DNA from: GCA-2794515 sp034436155
Lineage (GTDB): Bacteria > Chloroflexota > Anaerolineae > Aggregatilineales > Phototrophicaceae
Length of the DNA stretch: 64,000 nucleotides
Direction: 5' to 3'
Assembly: GCA_034436155.1 (NCBI GenBank)
Contig: DAOTVP010000040.1
Location: 28,245 to 92,244 of the forward strand
Shown here: in pieces, positions 1-10,100 of the stretch
How positions within the stretch are numbered: the stretch's first letter is position 1
Layout of the letters: each line of letters opens with the position of its first letter
Translations under genes and position numbers: made by a program
Notes under the pieces: generated by a model
Seen by the model: the letters and a program-made list of their open reading frames with translations, nothing else
The model's database searches: none
Told to the model about the DNA's origin: nothing

Positions 1-2
1 TC

Positions 3-95
3 GGCGCAAAAGCGGGGACGATCCGCTTGGGTAGCGCCTTAGTGAGAACAGACAATCCATCAGACCTGCAAAATGGCAATGGGAAGGTGAAATAA
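3..95 (+). CDS. C-terminal end of an upstream GAF-type signalling protein (partial)
   Basis: The frame entering the window from the left stays open for 30 codons and stops with TAA at 93-95. That stop overlaps the next ATG (95-97) in a TAATG junction, so the two genes are probably translationally coupled. The visible end reads GAKAGTIRLG followed by a short polar tail. This resembles the way GAF-containing kinases of Chloroflexi end their last GAF segment, and the next gene ends similarly (EALGAIHTRIQL). Function is inferred only from this resemblance and the operon context; no domain can be confirmed from 30 residues. Confidence 0.5.
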   Translation, partial: GAKAGTIRLGSALVRTDNPSDLQNGNGKVK

Positions 96-1810
96 TGCAA
101 AAATCTCGTCAATTGCCCCTCGGATTGGGCTTGAGATATAACTACACCGATTACTTTCAGCGCCAACGGGCAATCAGTTTGCTGTATCTGATGCTGATTA
201 TTGGCATCGGCACAATCGTGTTGCTTGCTATTAACCTCGCTAATGCCATCATCAACCGCACCCCATTTTTGCCACGCGATTACATCCCCCTGATTGCTTT
301 GTTATTCGCCTTTTTCGTCACCTATCTGGTACAAAATGGACGCATTATTTGGGCGACATGGTTATTGGTCGGGGTGATATTTGCCCTGCTCATTGTTGTG
401 CAAGAGACTTCATCTGTCCTCACATGGTCGACTATGAATGCCATGGTGATGGTGACGGCGGGATTATTGCTCAATCGGTTATCGGTTTTTATGGTTGGGG
501 TCGCGCTCATCGTGAATTTAGTGCGAGTTGCCGTCAATACCAATTTATCATTTGGTGATGTGCTGGCACAGGGATATGGCACAACCTTCGTTTTGCTGAT
601 TATTATGATCATTTTCTTCTTTTTGTTTAGCGGTCTATTTGAAGATGCCGTGCGCCGACAAGTAGATGGCACTGAGCAAATGACCGCCGTTGGCAAATTT
701 CTGCGCCGTATTCCACGCAAAAAAGAAAACGAAACATATATCGCCGTTATCAACTTCATCCGCAATGAATTGCATTATAATTTTGCACAAATCTTTTTAG
801 TAGATGACGATACGGGCTTGCTCACGACCCGTATTCGGACAGGTTTGGGGGTCTCATCGGATGCAATATACTCCAATATCCGTGTGAGTGATACCAGCGC
901 CCTCATGCAAGCCCTCCGCACCAAAGAAAGTGTTATCGTTGATCGGCGACAATCAGATAATCGGCGTGAGCATTTTTTGCCGTCAACGGTGTATAGTGTG
1001 GCGTTGCCCGTGATTATTCGGGATGATGTGGTGGCGGTGATAGATGTGCAACATTCCGAAGGACAGTTTAATCGGATGCGGATGTACGCCTTAGAATTAT
1101 TGACCGAAGGCTTGAGCTTGGTCTTAGACGATCTAACCACCATTAACGCCTTGCGCCTCGTCCTCAATGACCAAAGTGCCACGCTCGATAATGTGCGCCG
1201 TCAACTAAACAAATATAAACAATACGAAAAACAAGTTGTGGGTGGTGTTTGGGATGAATATTTACAAGGGCGTGGTTACGAAGCCATCGGTTTCGATTTG
1301 ACCTTTACCGAAACAGCCCAACCGCTGTTGTCGCCTGCATTTGATTTACCCGATGATATTGCCCCATCGCTCGAAAGCCGCGAAGTGCATGTCGAACTCG
1401 ATAGCAATGGTCATCGTGTTTATGTGCCGATTATCTTGCGGGGCGAAATATTGGGGGTGTTACGCTTTATTTTGCCCGCCGATAAACCACCCTCAGAACG
1501 TCAACTCGATTTAATTCAGAGTGTGGTAGACCGTTTGGCGTTGGCGCTCGAAAATAAACGGCTATTTGAACAAAGCCGTAGCCAAGCCATACGAGAACGC
1601 AAAGCCAACGAAGTCGCCAGAGAACTCATCGGTGCGACCGAAGTCCGCGATGTTTTGAATTTGGCGGCGCAAATGTTTAACGAGGCGCTCGGCGCGATTC
1701 ATACCCGCATTCAATTACAACCCGATGTTATGAAAGCCCCAACGCTCACTCATGAAGTACCAGCTATCCCAACCGATACGCAATCTATGGGAGATGAAGC
1801 CGATGCCTAA
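95..1810 (+). CDS. Membrane protein with GAF sensor domains, no kinase domain
   Basis: 571 residues. Five or six hydrophobic segments lie between residues about 26 and 185, so the N-terminal third is an integral membrane sensor. A GAF-like domain follows at about 205-345 (FAQIFLVDDD, later VIDVQHSEGQF, LALENKRLFEQ-type ends). A linker and a second, weaker GAF-like unit sit at about 385-500. No histidine-kinase, receiver or cyclase motifs are present, so it may pass signals to the kinases encoded next in the operon. That is inference. The start is supported by GGAAGGTGA just upstream and by the TAATG junction with the preceding gene. Its stop overlaps the next start by 8 bases. Confidence 0.8.
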   Translation: MQKSRQLPLGLGLRYNYTDYFQRQRAISLLYLMLIIGIGTIVLLAINLANAIINRTPFLPRDYIPLIALLFAFFVTYLVQNGRIIWATWLLVGVIFALLIVVQETSSVLTWSTMNAMVMVTAGLLLNRLSVFMVGVALIVNLVRVAVNTNLSFGDVLAQGYGTTFVLLIIMIIFFFLFSGLFEDAVRRQVDGTEQMTAVGKFLRRIPRKKENETYIAVINFIRNELHYNFAQIFLVDDDTGLLTTRIRTGLGVSSDAIYSNIRVSDTSALMQALRTKESVIVDRRQSDNRREHFLPSTVYSVALPVIIRDDVVAVIDVQHSEGQFNRMRMYALELLTEGLSLVLDDLTTINALRLVLNDQSATLDNVRRQLNKYKQYEKQVVGGVWDEYLQGRGYEAIGFDLTFTETAQPLLSPAFDLPDDIAPSLESREVHVELDSNGHRVYVPIILRGEILGVLRFILPADKPPSERQLDLIQSVVDRLALALENKRLFEQSRSQAIRERKANEVARELIGATEVRDVLNLAAQMFNEALGAIHTRIQLQPDVMKAPTLTHEVPAIPTDTQSMGDEADA

Positions 1811-4106
1811 TCCGATCCAACGTTTATTTGCACAATTGCCCCTTTGGGGGAGGTTGTCTATCACCCTTTTTATCGCCATTGCCACACCAACCATTATCGC
1901 CTTTTTCTTCATTGAACGCGAAATTCGGGTGACTGATGTCGAAAATTTGCAGACCTATATCGCTTTTCAGGGCAATCAACGACGCGATAGTGTCAACTTA
2001 TTCTTCACCTCAACATTGCTCGCCATGTCCGATTTTGCCGAGAACGAATCGAATCGGGGTTTCTTGATTCGTCTGATGTCGTTTAATAGTCAGGTCAATG
2101 AAGTCCGTAATGCGTTGATAGAACAAATGGAAACGCGACTCACATCACCCGGCTTATTCACACAAATTGAATTACTGAATATGGATGGTGAAGTGTTGCT
2201 GAGTAATACCAATTTCGTGCGTGGGCAACGCGAGTTTGTCGTCCCCATTGGGACAGATAAATCGGGCGAAGCCGCCTATCAGATCGCGCTGAATTCACAA
2301 TTCACAAACCGCACGCTCTCGCTGATTGCTTGGGGGACATCCGATTCGCCCCGTATTCAAGTGGTGTATGTGGTGAGCAATATCGAAGGGGCGGTTGGGT
2401 ATATCGTTGGGACAATTAACCTTGCGAGCGGGTTATTGCCACGCCTATCATCCGATGCGGGGTTTGTAGACGTGTTCAGTTATTTGGCGACTAGCGATGG
2501 TTTGGTCATCACAACAGAGGATTATCGCGCACAAGCAATCGTATCGGCACAAGCCAGTCCCATTTTAGATGCCCTTGTGCAAGATACAAGCACACAAATT
2601 TATCGTGTTGGCGGATCACAATATGTTGGGCATTATGCCCACATCGATAATACACCCTTCGCGTTCATCACCGAAGCGCCGTTACAAGTATCGTTTGTGA
2701 ACAATTTGGTCACGCTCATCCAACAATTCCCGCTTTTGATTTTGATTTTGTTGGTGATATGGGTGATATTGACCTTTTTAACCTATGTGTCTTTGGCGCA
2801 ACCGCTTCAAGAACTAAACGCGGTCGTGCGAGCGGTGAATGATGGCAATTATACCATGCCCATCTCGATGGTTTATCGCAATGACGATATTGGCGTGTTG
2901 GCGCGGACGATTGCCAACACCCGTGAACAAGTTCAGCGTTTGCTCTCCGATTTACAAGAGCGAATTGCGGCGCGGGTACGCGATTTGCAAGCCACCCAAG
3001 AGGTGAGCCGTTTTGCCGCCAACCAACGCGAACCGCAAGCCTTAATGGATAAAGTTGTCGATTTGATTGTTAATGTCTTCCCCAATATTTATCATGCACA
3101 AATTTTTATGTTGGATGATGATGGACAATTCGCCGTTTTGCGTGCCAGTACGGGCGAAGCGGGGCGCAACCTATTGGCGCGTGGGCATCGACTACAAGTC
3201 GGTAGCCAGAGCGTGATTGGGCGTTGTACTGATGAAGCGCGGGTGGTGATTGCCAGAGATACCCTTGAGAGCGATGTGCATCGTAAAAATGAATTTCTGC
3301 TCGAAACCCGCGCAGAATTGGCGATTCCCCTCAAAATTGGCGATAGAATTATCGGCGCATTAGATGTACAAAGCAAACTGCGCGATAGCTTCAACGAAGA
3401 ACAAGTCAATATTTTGCAGACGATGGCAGACCAAATTGCCATCGCGATTGAAAACACCCGTCTGTATCAAGAATCTTTACGGCGCTTAGAAGAACTCACT
3501 GTGAGCAACCGCGTGGCAACTCGTGGGACATGGGTGGAGTATATGAATTATCGGCGTGAAATTGCCCTGATGAGTCAGTATGGGGTAGATGGCGTTACCC
3601 CAATGATCGATAGCCAATTGCGCGAATCGGCTTTGCAACAAGGCATTGCTGTGATTGGCGCAGAGACACCCCATAATACCATCCCGTTTGTTGTGCCGAT
3701 TCAATTGCGCGGTCAGACATTGGGTGTGGTCGAATGGGAATTCCCAACAAGCGATTTTAGCCAAGAGAAGGTACAATTGGCATTAGAATTGGTTAGTCGT
3801 CTGGCGCTCAGTTTAGATAATGCCCGCCTGTTTGAAGAAAGCCAACGGGCGATTGAACGCGAGCGGTTGGTGAATGATATTGCCGCCAAATTGACCGCTC
3901 AAACCGAAATTGATGCTATTTTACAAACGGCTGTGCGCGAGGTTGGGCAAGCCTTGCGCGTACCGTTAGTGAGCATTAACTTGGCGTTGGCGAAAGCATC
4001 GAATAAAATCACCGAACCGCCAACCATTCGCCGAACCGTCACCAGCAAATTGCCCAATCTCGATGAAGATGACAATCATCTGTCTGATAACGGACATTCA
4101 GAGTAG
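1803..4106 (+). CDS. Membrane sensor protein: periplasmic domain, HAMP and two GAF domains
   Basis: About 767 residues from ATG 1803, chosen because GGGAG lies about ten bases upstream and the overlap with the previous gene stays short; ATG 1794 or 1752 in the same frame is possible. TM1 is at about 12-34, an extracytoplasmic Cache-like region at about 35-300, TM2 at about 306-330 (QFPLLILILLVIW) and HAMP at about 331-390. A clear GAF domain is at about 410-555 (YHAQIFMLDDD, ALDVQSKLRDSF, AIAIENTRLYQES), and a second GAF-like unit at about 575-690. No HisKA or HATPase follows. The architecture matches the N-terminal half of the giant kinase encoded nine bases downstream, so the two are likely paralogous partners in one pathway. 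Confidence 0.8.
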   Translation: MPNPIQRLFAQLPLWGRLSITLFIAIATPTIIAFFFIEREIRVTDVENLQTYIAFQGNQRRDSVNLFFTSTLLAMSDFAENESNRGFLIRLMSFNSQVNEVRNALIEQMETRLTSPGLFTQIELLNMDGEVLLSNTNFVRGQREFVVPIGTDKSGEAAYQIALNSQFTNRTLSLIAWGTSDSPRIQVVYVVSNIEGAVGYIVGTINLASGLLPRLSSDAGFVDVFSYLATSDGLVITTEDYRAQAIVSAQASPILDALVQDTSTQIYRVGGSQYVGHYAHIDNTPFAFITEAPLQVSFVNNLVTLIQQFPLLILILLVIWVILTFLTYVSLAQPLQELNAVVRAVNDGNYTMPISMVYRNDDIGVLARTIANTREQVQRLLSDLQERIAARVRDLQATQEVSRFAANQREPQALMDKVVDLIVNVFPNIYHAQIFMLDDDGQFAVLRASTGEAGRNLLARGHRLQVGSQSVIGRCTDEARVVIARDTLESDVHRKNEFLLETRAELAIPLKIGDRIIGALDVQSKLRDSFNEEQVNILQTMADQIAIAIENTRLYQESLRRLEELTVSNRVATRGTWVEYMNYRREIALMSQYGVDGVTPMIDSQLRESALQQGIAVIGAETPHNTIPFVVPIQLRGQTLGVVEWEFPTSDFSQEKVQLALELVSRLALSLDNARLFEESQRAIERERLVNDIAAKLTAQTEIDAILQTAVREVGQALRVPLVSINLALAKASNKITEPPTIRRTVTSKLPNLDEDDNHLSDNGHSE

Positions 4107-4115
4107 GGATAAGAT

Positions 4116-7100
4116 ATGACACAACCAACATCTGTCGATCGGCTCACATCAAACACTTGGCTCTCTGCGCTCTTTGCGACATCCTCTCTGCAAAGGCGAG
4201 TGATACGGCGCTTGCGCGTTTTGCTGATGGTGATATTCATCTTGAGTGCGTTGTTTGTCTTCACGAATCGCCAAAATACAACCGTGACTACCTTTACACG
4301 CTTTACAGAAGGGTCACTTTCTGCGCTAGAGACGCAAGTTATCAATCATTTGTCTGACCCCATTAATACCATCTCGCGCCTTGCCAATAGCACAACCAAT
4401 CGTCTGTACGCACAAGGCTTGGTGCGACTCACCACCACAGCACAGTTTAACCCAACCATGAACGATCTACAAACCGATATGTTGCGTGCATTTGATGATA
4501 TTGTTGGGTTATGGCGCAATCTCTATAATGGCGCACGCTATATTTTACGCGATGGTCGGGTATGGGGAGAGGTCATCAATTTACCCAATGAAACCCGTAT
4601 TTCGGCAGAAGTGTCGCGCACACTTCCGTTGGATGACACCCTCTTAAGGGCATTGTTATCACGGGCGCAAGTGGGTGTCCCTTTTTTGAGCATGGAACGC
4701 CTTGTCATTAACGATGAAACGCAGAATATCCTCAAAATTAATATCCCCGTTACGGCGTTGGGCAATAACGCCAATATCCTCGGCTTTACTCAGCTAGAGA
4801 TTCGTTTAGATGTCCTCAACAGCGCCATCAATGATGCGATCACAGATGCGCTCGTTCAACAAGAGGGCAGGCAGGTGATTCTGGTGGATGGTCAAAATCA
4901 GATTATCGCCACATCCGCTAATTTTTCGCTGGATGCCGAACAAATCAACGCCTTTTTAGACCGTAATCGAGGGCGGTTAATCTTACAAGATTTAGGTGAA
5001 ACGGGTTATGTGGTATCGGCTTCACCGGTCGGCAATTATAGCGGTATCAATATGGATTGGCGTATCATCATCCTCGACAATAGGAATATGGTGATAACCC
5101 CCACCAATATCTCATCAGGCGTTGTGATTGTCGTAATTGGCATTATTTTGCTCACCTTAATCGTCCTTGTTCGGCTCATTTTTGAACCCATTTTGAGTCC
5201 ATTACAGGTTATCAATGGGGCATTGCAACGCTTGGTGCGCGATAATCAACATCTCGCGCTTGAATCGCGTTTCACCACCGAAATAAGCGCCCAACCTGAT
5301 GAAGTGGCGCAAATTTTAGGCGCGATAGATTATTTGGGGCGCTCGCTCAAGCAGATGGCGGATGCGGTTAGCGAACAATTCAAACGCCGTAACCGTGAAC
5401 TCGAAGTGGCGACACGAATTGGGCGAGAAGTCGCTAATTTATATGATATTGACCAATTGGTGAACCGCGCCATCAATTTAATCTGTAGCGAATTTGGGTT
5501 TTATCATGCCCAAGTCTTCTTGGTGGATGATGCGCGGATGAATGCCGTGTTGTGTTATAGTTATGGTAAAGCGGGCGAAAAATTGCTCGCGCAAAATTTT
5601 AAGATTCCCATTGGGTCAGAATCGGTTATCGGCACTGTCACCAGCAAAGGGCAGGCGGTCATCGTTAATGATACACAGTGGCGCGATAAGTCTGCTCCTT
5701 ATGCCCAAAATCCAGTTTTGACCGAAACCCGCGCCGAATTGGGGTTGCCCCTTCGCAGTGGCGGGCAGGTAATTGGGGTATTGGATATTCAAAGCCGCAC
5801 CACCAACGCCTTCAAAGAAGATGATTTACCTGTGTATAGCTTGCTCGCAGACCAATTGGCGGTTGCCATCACCACGGCACGCATTTTGACCCAAAACGAA
5901 AAACGGATTCAACAAATTGATAGCCTCAATAAACAACTCACCCGTATCGCGTGGGAATCTGCTGAACAACGGATTCAATTAGATAGCAGTTATGTCTACA
6001 ATTTGGTCGATGTCGAACAAAAAGACCCGCTTCATCCCACCGAAAATGCCCTCCAGACCCCCATCGTGATTCGCGGTGAGCGCATTGGTAACATGATTGC
6101 GTTGCCCGATGCCAATCAAGAATTGAGCGAAGGCGATCGGGTGATTTTGCAAGCTGTGGCGAGTCGTGTGGCGTTGGCAATCGAAAACGCCCGCCTGTTC
6201 CAAGAGACCCAAAACAGCCTTGCAGAGACATCCACCTTGTATCAATTGAGCCAATATCTGAACGAAGCCGATTCATTGGATGAAATTTTGCAATCCATCA
6301 TCATTTCGATGACGACCGATGCGTCTGGCGGGCAGATTTGGATGTTTAACGAGACCGAAATTGAAGACAATGCCAAACCGATATGGGGACAGCTCATTTC
6401 AGATTATACCATCCGCTCGCGCCAATCAGGTGATGAAAACTTGGTGGGGTTGCGGTTACGACTGACTGATCACGCCTTTTTGCGCGATATACAACCAGAT
6501 CGTATCGCGCTCATCAACAATGCCCAAGAAGATGCGCGGGTCGACCGCTTATTATTGAATGTGTTGGAGCGCCTGAATGCGATGGCGCTAGTCCTCATCC
6601 CCTTGAGTGTGCGTGGTGTATGGCGCGGATTTATCACCATTGATTTTGCAGAGCCACGCCAATTTAGTGACCGTGAAGGGCGCATTTTTAGCGCCCTCAG
6701 CGACCAAGCAGGTGTCGCTATTGATAACCGTTTGTTGTTACGCAAAACCGAAGAAGAGGTGGCGCGGAATGAAAATCTATATGCCGCCAGTCGCATTATC
6801 AACACCTCGCAAACCAGTAAAGATTTGGTCTACGCGGCGGTAGCCACCAATACTAACCCGCATCTGAATTTTGCCCTGAGTTTATTAGAAGGCGAACTCG
6901 ACCCAACGGGGTGGCCCACCCAAGCCCGTATGGTGGCGCGATCTGAGCATGGCGCTATCCATGAAATTGATGTGCTATATCCCATTTTTATCACCCCAGA
7001 TTCACCCATGCGTCATCGTAACCCAGAAATTATCCTCGATGAAGCGCCCAACGACCCGAATGCGCCTAATCCTGTCAAGTGGATCCGCGCACAGGGGTAT

Positions 7101-10100
7101 CGTTTTATGGCGATTTTCCCGCTCTTTAGCGCCAATCAACCGATTGCGTTGTTCCATATTACATCGAACCAATTGCACGAGTTACAAGCTGACGAATATG
7201 AAGTGTATCGGGCGATGACTGGGCAAATGAGCAGTCAAATTCAGATTCGGCGCTTGCTCCAAACCGCACAATCAGCGTTGGATGAGACCAGTCGGTTGTA
7301 TATTGCTAGTCGTGCCATCACCACCGCCCAGGATTTTGAAGAATTATATACGGCGGCAATCGAACATCTCGCCCGCCCATTTTTGCTCAAAGAAGCCGAT
7401 TCCAAAACAACCAGTTCGTTGGGCATTGCCTTGTTCCTCGCTTGGCCCTACCCAACTCCCAACGCCCCGTATTTAGAAGTGGCATACGAATGGCATAACA
7501 ATCCCGATACCCCCAAACAATTCACGCAAGGGGAACGAGTGCCTGCCGATGATTATCCATACGGACGGCTTACCGAAGGGCGCGATTCAACCGTTGTATT
7601 CGAGAATATCATCCAAGCCGATGACCCCATTTTACGCAATGAGCCGATACTCCGCACACGCTTGCTCGAAGCGGGTATTTGGAGTTTGGCGCTTGCGCCG
7701 ATTCGCTCGCGGACGAAATGGTTTGGCGTGATCGCCTGCCAACATGAGCGCCCACGCGCTTTTAACGAACAATATGCCCGTTTTATGATGGCGCTGGCAG
7801 ACCAAATCGCTATCGCGCTGGATAACATGCGGCTGGTCGAGGAAGCCCGATTCGAGGCATCTCGCGCTCAAATCGAGGCGCAACGCGCACTCGCCTTATC
7901 AGAAGCCGCCCAACTTGCCAACCGTATTGCAGGCGATGATATTGCCGTTGGCTTAGATGAAATTTTTGCGCGTGTCGCAGAAGAGACCAATTTTGACCGT
8001 TGGTTGCTCATGCGCGTCAGCGAAACAGACCCCGACTTGCTCGAAACGCTGGTGGGTAAAATCCCAGATTACGATGAAGTGATGAGTTTGCAATATAACT
8101 TATATTTTGAATTGCCGATGATTGATAGTATGCGTCGGGGTAGCACGTTGCTCATCAATGACCCACTGAATTATCCCAGCGTGGCGATGATGGATGAGAT
8201 GATTCAACAGGGGATTGTGACCTTCTTTGGCAAGCATATCGCCACACCTGTCACGCTTGGCGGGTTACGCTATGGCGTGATGATGATGGGGCGCAGTTTG
8301 GATGCGGAAGATTTGGATATTCGTGATCAGCAATTGGTCGAGACACTCGCCACCCAAGTCTCGATTGCGCTCGAAAATCGCCGTCTGTTCCGTCAGACGC
8401 AAAAAGAACAACAAAATCTCAAGTCGATTCTCGAAACATTACCCGCAGGCGTGTTGGTACTCGACCCCAAGACGCTCATCCCAATTCAATTTAACAACCA
8501 AGCACAGACGTATTTGGGGCAAGAAATTGATCCACTCACCCCGTTCAGCATCGAAAAATACAACCTCTATCGCACGGGGACGCAATTACCCTATCCACGC
8601 GATGAAATGCCGATTTTTATGGCGCTCATGACGGGTGAAGAATCGGCGACTGATGATGTGGCGGTGATTGTGGATCAAATCCAGATTGACCTGTTGGTCA
8701 ACGCCGCGCCCATTAAAGATGAGCATGGCAATATCCAGCAAATTGTGGTGGCGTTGCAAGATATCACCAGCTTACGCACGCTCGAAAATACGCTCCAAGA
8801 AAATCTGCGCGAGACGGTTTCGTTATACGAAGCGCAACGGCAACTCGCCGAAGCGGTGGGATTAAGCGATGTGTTGGATGTTGTCATCACCCATATTGGG
8901 TTGCAACAACCAATGGATGCCTATATTTTGGTGCGTGATATTCACCAAAAACCGACTATCATACGCAGTCATACCCAATTGCTCGATTCTGCCGATGCGT
9001 TCATCCCACTCCTACACGACACCGACACGATTTTGGTCGACAATGTTGAAGAATCTAGGCATGTCCCCGATACATCGAGACACTTGTTGACCGAAGCGGG
9101 CATTTTCTCGATCATCACCATGCCCATCCGTGTTTCTACCAGCGAAAAACCGTATGGGTGGATTGTCGTTGTGGAACATGAACCGTATGCGCTCAGTTTG
9201 GATGACGAACGTATCTTCACCCAAATGCGCGATGTATCTGCGACTGCCATTGATAATCGCTTACTGCTCGAATCGCAAGCCGCAACAGTGCGTGAAGTGC
9301 GCTTGCTGTATAATGCCACCAACAACATCGCTCGTTCTCGTGATGTGTCGCAATTGGTGGGTGTCCTCGAAGAGGCAATCGCTACTTTTAATGCCGATTA
9401 CGCCTTCGGTTATCTCGACCCCGCCTTCGGCTTGGTCTTAGAAGGGGGAGTCTTGTTTAGTATGTCCAAGCCCGATGAGCCACCCGTTGATTTCATCAGT
9501 ATTTTTGAGGGGTATGATATTCCGCCCGGTGGAGTTTACATCAACGATATTGAAGAGGTCATAGACCGCCTGCCCACCGAACAAGCCTTACTGGATGCGG
9601 GTATTTATGCGTTTGCGGCGATTCACATCCGTCCAAAAGATGTCAATTCGGGTTTTATTGTCGTGGCATACCGCGATATTCATAATTTTACGGAAAGTGA
9701 AGACCGTTACTTGAATACGTTGGCGGATGGGTCTTCGGTGTTGCTGAATACCTTTACGCTGATTGACCAAATCCAAAATTCGCTCGAAGAAACCAGCACG
9801 CTCTATCAAGCCAGTCGTAACCTCGCAAATGCGTCTGATGTGGATGAAATTTTGGATGTATTGGTCAATTATCTCATCGCACCGCACATTAATCAGGTGT
9901 TTATCGCCTTGCTCGATGAGAATAATACGTGGCAATCTCAGGGCGCGAATGCCCAAATTGTCGCCAGTTGGAGCGATGCGGATGCTGTTGATTTGATAGA
10001 GATGGTTCTCACTCGTGACCAATTCCCCGCCTGGAGTTTGTTGTCGAGCCAGTCTTTGGTGGCGATAGATGACATAGAGACATGGGATGATGATCCTGTT